Assembly: GCA_002099365.1 (NCBI GenBank)
Contig: MSED01000006.1
Span: forward strand, 868,001 to 932,000
Source: Phialophora verrucosa
Lineage: Eukaryota > Ascomycota > Eurotiomycetes > Chaetothyriales > Herpotrichiellaceae
Direction of reading: 5' to 3'
DNA: 64,000 nucleotides
Shown: positions 54,893 through 64,000 of the stretch, piece after piece
Layout: every line of letters begins with the position of its first letter
How positions within the stretch are numbered: position 1 is the stretch's first letter
Program-made: the position numbers and the translations under genes
Notes under the pieces: model-generated
Databases searched by the model: none
Told to the model about the DNA's origin: nothing
What the model saw: only the letters and a program-made list of their open reading frames with translations

Positions 54893-56696
54893 TCAAGGCA
54901 TTCTTCCTGTATCTGCATATTCAGTCTTCTGCTCTGTGACCGCTGTATTCTTCTCTGATTTTCCTGCAAGTGAGTTTCTCCGCCCCGTCTCTTGAACTCT
55001 ATCTTGGAGACGCTCTCGGGCTTCGCCCTTGACAAAAATATAATCAATCTCTTCTAGCGTCAGTTTGGTGGTCTAATGGAAGTCAGCAGGAGTTTCCATG
55101 ACCGAAAACCTTTACGGAGGTCCCTTACTTCTGGCAGGAAAAAGTACACGAAAGGGATGCTCAGAGCTGTCAGGATCACAAACAAAAGATATATTTTCCA
55201 GCCGGTATGCTTGACTGCCGTAGGTGTCATTTGCACAATCACCTTGAAAACCGTCAGCATGACGTTCACGGGTGCTGTGCAAACTTACAAATGTGCAAAG
55301 CCACTCAGAAAAGACTCCTACAGCTGAGCCGACGTGGCGGAGCTGGAGTGGCGTAATTTCAGGCGCATATATCCAGGGTGTGGCATTCCACGACATGCCA
55401 AAGGAGATCTGAAAGAGGATGAGCATCCCCAACGCCAGATTGTTGGAGGAGTCGGTATTGACGGCGATTCCAGCCGTGAATAGTACGAGCGAGATGAGCA
55501 GTATGATTGAACCGATCAAGAGGGTGGGCCGTCGGCCATACTTGTCGAGGTAATAAATCGGAGGTAGTGTACCAACCCAGAAAGCAATCTGTATGAAACC
55601 AGCGACGAGGCTGCTGGTGTTGCTGGACAGCCCCATGTTTTGCTCCAGGACAATCGTGACGTAGAAGACAATGACATTAATGCCAGTGAACTGTTGGAAG
55701 AATTGCACCATAAAGCAAAGGACAAGCCGCCGTAGAGGCTTAAGATCGCTCTGCTCGCGGAGTTGCTTCCAACTGAAGCTTGGTTGTTGTTTCTCAAGCT
55801 CAAGAGCCTCTTCCATTTCGTTCTTGATGAACTGAACCTGCTCGTTGTCCTCGGTGGTATCCATGAGCCTCGCCAATACTGTAACTGCCTCTGTTTTGCG
55901 GCCATGAGAGTACAGCCATCGGGGTGTTTCAGGGAGAAACGGCATAGTCGCCATGGTGATCAAAGCGAAGATATTTTGAAAGGCAATTGGGAAGCGCCAC
56001 ACAACCTCTCCCGTGAGCGTGCGAACAGTTGCAAAGTCTGCGGACGTCCGTCAGTATCCCGAGTTGTTGACAAAGAATCAACTGCGTCTCCCTCAAGGAC
56101 GAGACAGTGTTTCGGAAATAGGACTCACCGATCCAATAAGCGAGAACAATGCCGAAAATGACGATCGAGAGCTGCACCGCGACCATTTGCCCTCGGCGGT
56201 GACTCCGAGCCGTTTCAGATACGTAGACAGGAATTGTAGACGTGTTCATGCCATTTCCCAGGCCAGATATAAGTCTTCCAGCAATGAGCTGACCGGCTCC
56301 ATAGGTTGCTGTTTGTATGATGGCACCGACTACCATGACAGAACAGCCGATAAGGATCGTTTTCCGTCTCCCGAGCACATTGCCCCAGACCGCAGCAACC
56401 ATACAACCCGCCAGGCAGCCAATGTTGTACAACGCAACCTGAGAATCTCCGTCAGAAAGCTCCCACACTAGCAGAACAACAACAACGAAGCCAAAGACGG
56501 TGTGCCATCCAGATGCGGAGAGACTCACAATTGTCCCAAGATAACTGGCGCTGGGGTTGCCGATGGCATCGAGGAAAGAAGGCTGAGCGACGAGCCCTCC
56601 CAAGACCCCCTGATCGTAGCCGAACAGGACATAGCAGGATCCCGACGAGAGAGTGATGGCCCAAACTAAGGCTGATCCACGTAAATCTTGGAGCAT
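54893..56696 (-). CDS. MFS sugar transporter
   Basis: This is a hexose/polyol-type importer of the sugar porter family. Exons 56696-56529, 56438-56129, 56037-55289, 55242-55129 and 55072-54893 give 506 aa and 12 helices. Diagnostic motifs are FGYDQGVLGG in helix 1, LGRRKT in the 2-3 loop, PETPRWL after helix 6, QQFTGINVIVFY in helix 7, DKYGRRP in the 8-9 loop, and FLPETTKLTLEEIDYIF after helix 12. Intron 1 (56439-56528, 90 nt) has no stop and keeps the frame if retained; splicing restores LGTI-VALYNIG. The start ATG at 56696 precedes LQDLRGSAL; the frame upstream only has a TTG. The C-terminal tail after helix 12 is short and charged. Substrate is not predictable. Confidence 0.93.
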
Positions 56697-57324
56697 GGCG
56701 ATAGTGGCGCAGTCCCCTTGCAATGAGGAGAATGAGAAAATACGAGATCGTACTCATGCACCAGATCTCGCGGTTCCAGGAGTTCACACCTTTATGGGGA
56801 CCCCATATGAGCATCATGGAATCCGGGGTTGTTTCGGGGTAGGGAAACACGGCACGTTAGTGTGTAACCGCACGTGAAAATCCACGGGTTTCGATTCCCA
56901 GGACAAGACCCACATGAGAACCATAAGTACTCTGCAAGGCACTCTTTGAAGGTATTAATTAGTCTCATCCAGTAATTAAATAGCAGATCGCCGGCCTGAT
57001 GGACCCGTTCACGGAAAGACGCCGGGAGGGATTAAGAAAGGACAGACGTCGAGGATAGAGCCATGGAAATTGAGTTGCGCAGAGCTTTGCAACTCACTAA
57101 GTTTGAGATTGCTGCGGATCAGGCTGGGAAGAACAGCTGACCAGCGCACGGCTTTTTGAGCCCCCATGAATTCTGGACGGAGGTTTAGGCGCGGAACTTT
57201 CACATGCCATCGTGGTTGAGAAGTCAAATGGCAGAAAGTAGGAACAAAAAGACCAAACGCCAACGCTGATGATTGCAGCTGGGAAAGGGTCCTGTTGCTT
57301 GAAAAAATTCCGACAAGATAGGAA
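56697..57324. other. Intergenic, about 0.6 kb
   Basis: This holds the transporter promoter and the CFD1 3' flank. A gggtttcgattccc stretch at 56886 looks superficially like a tRNA T-arm but does not fold as one. No gene is supported. Confidence 0.45.
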
Positions 57325-58293
57325 TTATGGACCTGATACCTCTTGTATCTTCTGATGTATGCTGGTAGCAAAGTCCGAGAATATGGGACACAGGCCGCAT
57401 GATTTGTAGCGTTCAACAAGCTCAGTCTGATGACTTGAAGAGTGATGGCCATTCGTTGTCGTATTTGCACTGGCGGTGCTCGGAGCATCTTGAGCGCCCT
57501 CGACCAAGGCGCCGAATCCAGTATCAATGGGAACGGAGCCTAGAAAAGGAATATTGGCCTCGCTAGCCATAATCTGGCCACCGCCTTTGCTGAAGACATT
57601 GCTTATTTCACCGCAGCACGGACACATATACCCAGCCATGTTCTCGATCACTCCTAACACAGGAACTTGTGTCTTAACGCAGAAATTCAGCTCTTTGCGC
57701 ACATCAGCGGTTGCGATGGCCTGGGGAGTAGTGACGACCACCGCACCAGACAACTTTGGACTGCTGTCAATGTCGAGATGAAGGCCATTACCATTGCTAA
57801 CCGCCGCAGGTTGGACATCTGCCGCTAGCTTGTGTAACTCTTCCACAATGGCAATATGCTCGTCACTTGTACCAGGAGGCGTGTCAATGAGGAGATATTC
57901 TGTATTTGGCGGCCACATAACATCCGAGACGAACTGCCTAACCATTGCGGTCTTTTTTGGCCCACGCCATATGACAGCCGAGGAACGAGACGGTAGGAGG
58001 AACGCTAGTGATAACGCGTGGAGGGAGCCCCGTCTGGGTATGTCATCGGCACTCGCATCTTTCGCATCATGCACCTTCACAGGCAGCCAGCCGCCAGGAG
58101 CTTGCGTGACTTTCTTGTCTTCCAGGTTTAGGAGACGAGGTATGCTTGGGCCCGTTAGGTCGATGTCCAGGATGCCGACATTGTGACCCTGCTGGGAAAG
58201 TGAAAGGGCAAGTTGAAGTGTGACACTCGACTTTCCTACGCCACCCTTGCCGGACAGCACCAGGACGACGTGCTTGACGTTCTCGAGGCCCAT
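57325..58293 (-). CDS. CFD1: Cytosolic Fe-S cluster assembly factor CFD1
   Basis: With Nbp35, Cfd1 forms the P-loop scaffold that assembles Fe-S clusters for cytosolic and nuclear proteins. One open frame of 322 aa starts at an ATG at 58293. It has the deviant Walker A GKGGVGKS (15-22), DIDLTGPSIPRLL, WRGPKK, LIDTPPGTSDEH and the cluster-binding CPCC motif in MAGYMCPCCGE. It lacks the N-terminal four-cysteine extension of Nbp35, so CFD1 rather than NBP35. Two insertions rich in Asn and Ser (near 165-175 and 275-290) lengthen it. The last residues (IQEVSGP) may be altered by a 3' intron that I could not prove. An upstream GTG is in frame but is not used. Confidence 0.94.
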   Translation of the reverse strand: MGLENVKHVVLVLSGKGGVGKSSVTLQLALSLSQQGHNVGILDIDLTGPSIPRLLNLEDKKVTQAPGGWLPVKVHDAKDASADDIPRRGSLHALSLAFLLPSRSSAVIWRGPKKTAMVRQFVSDVMWPPNTEYLLIDTPPGTSDEHIAIVEELHKLAADVQPAAVSNGNGLHLDIDSSPKLSGAVVVTTPQAIATADVRKELNFCVKTQVPVLGVIENMAGYMCPCCGEISNVFSKGGGQIMASEANIPFLGSVPIDTGFGALVEGAQDAPSTASANTTTNGHHSSSHQTELVERYKSCGLCPIFSDFATSIHQKIQEVSGP

Positions 58294-59592
58294 AGCGAAG
58301 AAGCTGCGATGGTGAGGCACAGTACGCGCCAGGAGAAGGGAGTAAATTGAGGGAGATGGGCTACACCGCAGGTAAGGACATTTGTAACAGACCCCTCTGA
58401 CAATGAATTGTTAAGCAGGTGGAGATCGGCGTCATTTTGCAGTGGCGGCGACACGCGATTTTGCAGCTCAGCCTTGAAAGCTGCAATTGGCTGCTCTTCA
58501 ATATGTGGCTCAGCCTCGCTGACCTTCACTTTTGGGCGCCCCTCGGCTCTGCCAGATCGAGGTGCGGGGTGTGTGGCGTTGAACTTTCAGGCACCAAAAA
58601 TTGGGTATTGGTGGGCTTGACGCCCATTGGGTTTAAGTAGGACATCTGATTCCAAGCTCTCGTGCACAAGATCAGGTTACGGTCACACAGCTTCGTGCTG
58701 CATTGCTGACAATGGGCTGGAGATTTTGGCTCCCTGGAGCCGGATGGTGTCCGTCCTGTTGAATAGTATCATTGTTCACCTAGGTTCCCCGGAGCATGTG
58801 CAACTGAGAACCCTACGAGGCGATGGAGCACGTGCGCGCCGCGAAGGCAGGTCTTCGATATTGGCACTTTTGTCTTTCCGGGCAGCGGTCAAAGACGACA
58901 GTCGGAGATGGGGACGTAGACAGGCAACGCTCGTGGTGCTCACTTCATTTCACTACGTCGAGATACGCATATACTCAGTTCTTGTGCACGAAGAATCGTA
59001 GGTATCATCTCGGTCGGTTCTTCCGGAATCCGTCAAAGTACGAGTATGACGCAGCAATACTAGCGCCGTTAATAGTCGAGAATTTTCACCTAGAGGACCC
59101 GGAGCAGCGTCGGGACGCAGGTCATCGGCGCGAATCGGCGGTGTTTGCAGGCATCTGACTGGGCGTTTGGTTGATACTCCGCGCTCAAAAATTCGAACAG
59201 GCGGTGTCCCAGTGCCCACCTTTGAACGGCGTCACACAGTAAGGCGACTTCTCTTTCTGGTGCAACATCAACAGTGAAGCGCACAAATTCGCCTCTCCCC
59301 AAAACCTCGACCGCGCATTTTTTTTGGATTCAAGCTCCTTCAAGTGCGCAAGAAACTTCTCCTTCCCACTGCCCTCGTCTGCCAGAGCGTATTGACGCAC
59401 ACTCTACACTGTTCACTTGCCCGCCATTGAGCAGCCTCGGAGTTGGAAATTTTGCTGAGGCATTTTTGAGCCAACCCACAAACTTCACCACATCAATCGT
59501 AGTTCTGGCGAAATTCACCAGTCTGTCGAATTGACCTGGTGGACGGCTGTTACAGCCACCTTTTCTCCTCAGTGACTTCTAGTTGCATCTCT
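58294..59592. other. CFD1 / SPE2 divergent intergenic region, about 1.3 kb
   Basis: This separates CFD1 (minus) from SPE2 (plus). From about 59048 to the SPE2 start, the plus strand contains ATG only at 59593 and 59639, suggesting a long transcribed leader. A cttcc-rich tract near 59860 adds to this impression. No separate gene is supported. Confidence 0.45.
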
Positions 59593-59694
59593 ATGAGCCG
59601 CAAAGATCTGCTACGATTCCTATCAAAGCCAGCAAAGTATGCTTCCCTTACGGAGTTGTAACTGCACCGCTAACCTCTACCAAGGCCCAGATAA
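59593..59694 (+). promoter_or_regulatory. Upstream ORF in the SPE2 leader, possibly spliced
   Basis: An ATG at 59593 opens a 22-codon frame ending at 59661. A typical 48-nt intron fits inside (59637-59684: donor gtatgc, branch gctaac, acceptor aag), and splicing gives a 17-residue peptide, MSRKDLLRFLSKPAKPR, ending at 59694. It is the only ATG-initiated frame (plus one ATG inside the candidate intron) in about 1 kb upstream of SPE2. AdoMetDC is known to be controlled by uORFs in plants and mammals; the same mechanism here is inference. Confidence 0.55.
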
Positions 59695-60127
59695 CACCAG
59701 CCACTTGAGAGACCCAAAATAGATTGACCTCACATCAGACGTCTTCCAAGAAGACTATCTTGAGAAAGCACGAATATCCCATTCGGTATCCCCATCGGTA
59801 CCGAAGATCCACTCAGAAAGGTCTAAAGATACTGCCCACGATTCCGTTCGCGAAGAAGATCTTCTTCCTCCTCTCCTCCTCCAGGCCTCCATAACGACCC
59901 TCCAGAAGGGAATTCCATATCCTTCAGACACTGCTGCTGGCAAAAGCCAGCCTCCTATCCTCCCACCGCATAGTGGGCCTTCTCTTCTCAGGCGGACACC
60001 GCATTGTTCGTCTGGGTGGCAGATAGTGCTTCACTGACTCGTCAGATCAGTGGTTCTTCACCTTCTTGCCAAAACCACTTCGAGACTCTCTTCAGACAAG
60101 GACGCTGTCCACATTTTCGACAAGGAT

Positions 60128-61694
60128 ATGGTAAACATTGGGATCCCCAAGAATTATACAGCTTCGCCATCGAGTTTTAGTCACACCCCATCCTTGACTA
60201 TCAATCGTGAAGTTGCACTAGATCTCGACTCTACCAATGCATTCGAAGGTAAGAGGTCCTTCGTCCATGAGGGCGGCCTGTGTCTGACGCTGTTTAGGTC
60301 CCGAAAAGCTTTTAGAAGTATGGTTCAGTCCATCGCCCGATGCCCTCCAGGGCTGCTCCGAGCCAACGGGACTCAAGGCTGTCCCCGCCGAAGTCTGGAA
60401 GACAATGCTTGATCTGGTCAATTGCAAAGTCTTGTCCATTGTCGAGTCCGAAGATGTTGATGCCTATCTCCTGTCGGAGTCGAGCATGTTTGTCTTCCCT
60501 CACAAGCTCATCTTGAAGACATGCGGTACGACGACCTTGCTTTGTGGTCTTCCGCGCATCCTCGAGATTGCGGTACTCTTTGGAGGATTCCCCCGGGCCA
60601 CTGCACCTCCCTCCAATGGCATTGTCGTTGCAGCTGCGCCGTACCGAGTTTTCTACAGCCGTAAGAACTACTTGTTCCCCGACCGCCAACATGGGCCACA
60701 CCGCAGCTGGCGCAATGAAGTGCACACCTTAGACAAGCTCTTTGTTGGAGGAAGTGCTTACATGATTGGCAAGATGAATGGCGAACACTGGTACCTTTAT
60801 TTGACCGAGCCATACACAATGTTGACACCGCCTGCAAGCCCGAGAAGCCTGGATAGTCCTGGCACGGAAACAAAGGTTCTGGATCTACCAACATCTTTTG
60901 TGGTTGACCGTGGCTCGAAGGTTTGCCAGGGTGAAGATGAGACTCTGGAGATTCTCATGACTGATTTGGAAGAGGAGAATGCCAGGCAGTTCTACCTCGA
61001 CCATGCGAGTGCGGTCGCAGAAGATCAGTGGAGGGGATCCCAGAGAGAAAGAGACGATCACGTCGACGTGTTCAGCAATGCTTCAGATGACGACACTGAC
61101 ATTTCCATCAAGGAGGAGGCTTATCCATCCGAACTCACCACTGAAGGCCACGCTCTTGGCACGGTCGTGTCTGATGCGTGCGGCCTTTCCAACGTCTACC
61201 CAACGGACAAATATCCTGATGCACGCGTTGACGCATATCTCTTCACCCCATGCGGCTTCTCCGCAAATGGCGTCATTCCAGCTCCCGATGGCGGGAGAGG
61301 ATCGCACTACTTCACCGTTCATGTGACGCCAGAACCGATTTGCTCCTATGCTTCATTCGAGACCAACGTCCCCTGTGGCCAGAAGGGACGTGAGACCGCC
61401 GATATCATCCAGCATGTCGTGGATATTTTCAAGCCGGGTCGCTTCTCTGTCACTCTCTTCGAGGCCACGTCAAGCTACGAGGAGAAACTCTGTGCCGATC
61501 ATGACGAGGTCGCCCAGATCCGAATCCTAGAACGACATGCCGCTCGTCGCAACACAAAAATGGATGCTATTAAAGGGTATCGACGTGTTGATCGTATTGT
61601 CCACGACCTGGATGGCTACGACTTGGTGTTCCGATACTATGAGCGACATGACTGGAAGGGTGGTGCCCCACGTATTGGTGAAAGTGGCATGTGA
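60128..61694 (+). CDS. SPE2: S-adenosylmethionine decarboxylase proenzyme
   Basis: This enzyme makes decarboxylated AdoMet, the aminopropyl donor for spermidine and spermine. Exons 60128-60248 and 60298-61694 (49-nt intron) give 505 aa, about 100 more than the yeast enzyme. The proenzyme cleaves itself at E101-S102 in YLLSESSMFVF to form the pyruvoyl cofactor. Also seen are E43 and E47 (FEGPEKLLEVWF, formed across the intron), C116 in LKTCGTTT, and FTVHVTPEPICSYASFET near the C-terminus. The extra length lies between about 245 and 335, an acidic insertion with TPPASPRS and DDDTDISIKEE. The ATG at 60128 is chosen because the frame upstream has only a GTG. Regulation by a leader uORF is possible. 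Confidence 0.96.
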
Positions 61695-62220
61695 CGATAG
61701 CATCATGGTAGTAGCAGCTATTATGATTTGCGGAAAAGCCCAAAAAGCGAGAGATGCTGTGGTGACGGTCTGCACGTTTTCCCTTGAGCCGGCATGTTGT
61801 TCATCTTGATGGCCTTGCCACCTACTTTCACTCCTTCAAGTCAAATGGTCCGGAGTAGTCGGTACTTGAATCCTGGAAAGAAAGCTTGCCCTGACGGGTT
61901 AGTTCTTGGTTGATAATACTATCCAGTTGTCGAACGCAGGAGCACATTAATAGCTAGGATCCGACGCTTTCCTGTCCTGTCGAGTGATATTAAGTTGATC
62001 TATCTAGTAATGAAGAACGAACTCATTTTCGGCTGACTTGGGGTGGAGTGGACTGCGAGGGACTGCGTAGATGGCCAGCCTCGCTTAGGTTGGCGAGGCT
62101 GAAGTTCGGTCAAACTTGCCAAATTCGGCGACAGTCGGGCCTTCGTCACCGTCGCCTCTGGGATCCTTTCGCGCCTTCATCCTGCATTTTACTGCCATCA
62201 CCTCGCAAACGCTCGCGACT
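61695..62220. other. Intergenic, about 0.5 kb
   Basis: This is the SPE2 3' flank and the TAF11 promoter/leader. No other gene is supported. Confidence 0.45.
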
Positions 62221-63288
62221 ATGGCGAGCTCTCCTCCAGCTCCGTTCCCTGCGGGCCTCCCGAACCCCAAGAAGCGCGCCTCGATGAGCTCACAGACCTC
62301 TGCACAAGGCGCATCAAAAAGGCCCAAATTGCACCCTCTCCGGCAAACTTCATTTCCTGCCCAGGACGCGGGCGGGCGATACGGATCCGCAGTGACGAGT
62401 GCTCGCTCTGACACCGGCAGTGTCGCCAACAGTCTACTTTCGGGACTGAGCGGCAAAGTAAAAGGCCGTGGAAGAGGAAGACCGAGGAAGTCGGCCCAAA
62501 TTGACCAAGACGACGTGCGCTCCAGCCACCAGATTCCCGGCGATGCGACGAGTCAGATCGATGGAAATGACAGGGCGCCACATCGCGGGACGAAATCAGT
62601 GGTGAGTGCGAGATCAGGCGCAGCTGAACAGGAAGAGGACGACGAGGGCGACATTGATGAATTGGTCGAGAACATGGACGAGCAAGAGAGACGGCAAGCC
62701 GAAGAAGAGGAGATCCGTCAAGAGCAGCGTCGAGAACGGCTTGCCGACACTCTCGACCCGGACCAATACGCAAGGTACAATCAATGGCGGGCTCTCTCAC
62801 TCAACAACACTACTGTTAAGCGACTGGTCAACTCGATTGTGTCGCAGTCGGTGACTACAGCTCCTCTACAAGCAATCAGGATCTACGGCAAATGGTTCGT
62901 GGGTGAGATTGTGGAGAGAGCCCGTGAGGTACAGATCGAATGGGCAAAGGCATATGAGGAGACGAGGGAGGAGGAGCGTAAACGACGGGAAAAGGAATTG
63001 CAGGTCTTAGAAGAGAAGCAAAAGCAAGTCAATGGCGCCGACCCACAGTCGCGATTGATCGCTAGAGACGTCGACCGGTTAAAGCAGGAAGTCAAGGAAT
63101 ACATCCCCAATCCTCACAAGGGCGGACTCTTGCCTGACCACCTCCGAGAAGCTTTACGCAGGTACAAGAATGACGGCGAAGGGGGAGGTGTGGGGTTCCA
63201 AGGCCTGAGCCATGGCTTATTGGGGGTCCCGGGGCCTGCAGCTTGGAGAGTCGGAGATGGTGCCTCTGGAAGGCGGCTCTTCAGATGA
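62221..63288 (+). CDS. TAF11: TFIID subunit TAF11
   Basis: TAF11 pairs with TAF13 through a histone fold inside the general factor TFIID. One open frame of 355 aa starts at an ATG at 62221; the frame continues upstream but without an ATG. Residues 1-190 are disordered, with basic KGRGRGRPRKS (an AT-hook-like stretch) and an acidic EQEEDDEGDIDELVENMDE block. The histone fold follows: RYNQWRALSLNNTTVKRLVN, SQSVTTAPLQAIRIYGKWFV, EIVERAREVQIEWAKA. Then comes a charged helix and PDHLREALRRYKNDGEGGGV, which is characteristic of fungal TAF11 C-termini. The last 40 residues are Gly-rich and basic. Confidence 0.95.
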   Translation: MASSPPAPFPAGLPNPKKRASMSSQTSAQGASKRPKLHPLRQTSFPAQDAGGRYGSAVTSARSDTGSVANSLLSGLSGKVKGRGRGRPRKSAQIDQDDVRSSHQIPGDATSQIDGNDRAPHRGTKSVVSARSGAAEQEEDDEGDIDELVENMDEQERRQAEEEEIRQEQRRERLADTLDPDQYARYNQWRALSLNNTTVKRLVNSIVSQSVTTAPLQAIRIYGKWFVGEIVERAREVQIEWAKAYEETREEERKRREKELQVLEEKQKQVNGADPQSRLIARDVDRLKQEVKEYIPNPHKGGLLPDHLREALRRYKNDGEGGGVGFQGLSHGLLGVPGPAAWRVGDGASGRRLFR

Positions 63289-64000
63289 ATGGATTCAGCA
63301 TCTCGGAGACCGGATCCGACCATGGGCAAGGGCCACTTGCTCGAAAAGGGAAATGATTTCTTACGCAACGATTGCTGAGGTGGCATGCATTTTGTGGGCA
63401 CGCTCGTTAACCGAACCAGCCAGTCAACACCGCGGCCTATCTTCAGGCATTCCGCTACGGAATACGCACTCCGTCCTGTGTCCACCCGCCGGCGCCAGCT
63501 TTCAACTTCGGGCCTAGGCGGTAAATTTGGGAGATGCTACCCTCAACTTTGTTCTATCCCTTTGCCAACCACGACTCGTGAAAAGGGCACTCGTCGCCCA
63601 GCTGAGAGTGAAGTGCAGAAGCTTGGGTTATCAGCGGTGGCTTGTCCTACTTAGACTCAAAAGGCACTGTAAACGCCACCGGCCAAAGTGAGATCGTTGA
63701 ACGACGGAACGCCTTGCAATCACCTGGCATTAGTATATATGCAACCGGCTTTTAATGACGAGCTTCTCAATGGACCAAACCCGCATCAATTTCAGAGCGA
63801 GACAGCTGTCTCGCTGCATTATTAGCGACCTTGAGTTCCCAACGTTCTTCCTGCTTGCTTTCTCACCACTTCTTACCCAACCTTCTCCACCACCACAACA
63901 TACCATGGCAGATGTCTTCATTGCAGCGACCTTCGGCTGCACAACGGAACAGTTACTACTCGATAGAAGCTTCGGTTTTCCTCGATGACTATAGTCCGGA
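63289..64000. other. Right-edge region; possible start of a further gene
   Basis: A pyrimidine- and CA-rich stretch (63850-63904) precedes an ATG in strong context (accATGG at 63905), which resembles the start of a plus-strand gene. The frame stops after 28 codons (MADVFIAATFGCTTEQ onward), so a splice near the window edge or a different start would be required. Not supported as a gene. Confidence 0.25.

Noticed and set aside
56840..56930. tRNA-like T-arm (gggtttcgattccc)
   Set aside because: The stem pairs for only three bases, and no acceptor stem or A-box could be fitted upstream.
1..64000. CRISPR arrays, bacterial operons, ribosomal RNA, intact transposons
   Set aside because: Intron-rich fungal genes throughout; no regularly spaced repeats, rRNA-like blocks, transposase or reverse-transcriptase motifs were seen.
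1..64000. Secondary-metabolite gene cluster
   Set aside because: Oxidoreductases and transporters occur, but no polyketide synthase, peptide synthetase, terpene synthase or prenyltransferase core is present.

Overview
This window is nuclear DNA of a filamentous ascomycete (Pezizomycotina). The evidence is compact protein-coding genes with many short GT-AG introns (mostly 48-155 nt), long pyrimidine-rich leaders, and fungus-specific families: a Zn2Cys6 regulator, PMT2 mannosyltransferase, a HET-domain protein, an NLR-type NACHT relic, a CTL/Pns1 transporter and Dal5-type permeases. The mix of oxidoreductases and transporters would suit a black-yeast-like Eurotiomycete, but that placement is only a guess. 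About 26 genes and one pseudogene can be supported. Exon boundaries were worked out by hand from splice signals, reading frame and family motifs.

Layout. 0-7 kb: a Zn2Cys6 regulator running off the left edge, PMT2, and a choline-transporter-like protein, all on the minus strand. 7-14.4 kb: a Rab2/4-like GTPase, an AKR3-type aldo-keto reductase, a small secreted protein and an iron-ADH-family dehydrogenase, all on the plus strand. 15-18 kb: two uncharacterised divergent genes, both with degenerate C2H2-like segments, facing an intergenic region with an array of TTGCAA palindromes. 18.8-24.7 kb: an MDR reductase, a CtBP-like 2-hydroxyacid dehydrogenase and a secreted histidine acid phosphatase. 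26-33 kb: a six-TM orphan protein, a HET-domain protein and an orphan. 34.7-39.3 kb: an aldehyde dehydrogenase and a carotenoid/stilbene cleavage oxygenase in tandem. 40.1-42.4 kb: a decayed NACHT gene. 42.5-47.5 kb: an NTF2/SnoaL-fold protein and a TauD/TfdA dioxygenase separated by a 2.4 kb gene-poor stretch. 48.6-53.2 kb: a Dal5-type permease and a guanine deaminase. 53.6-58.3 kb: a disordered protein, a sugar transporter and CFD1. 59.6-64 kb: S-adenosylmethionine decarboxylase with an upstream ORF in a nearly ATG-free leader, then TAF11.

How the genes fit together. Housekeeping functions (PMT2, Rab, CFD1, SPE2, TAF11) are interspersed with accessory catabolic genes. Two neighbour pairs make metabolic sense. 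The cleavage oxygenase yields aldehydes that the adjacent dehydrogenase could oxidise. The permease could import purines or ureides for the adjacent guanine deaminase. The HET protein and the dead NACHT gene, 9 kb apart, point to a region involved in nonself recognition. The most interesting regulatory observations are the SPE2 upstream ORF and the TTGCAA array. No rRNA, tRNA, CRISPR or intact transposon was found.
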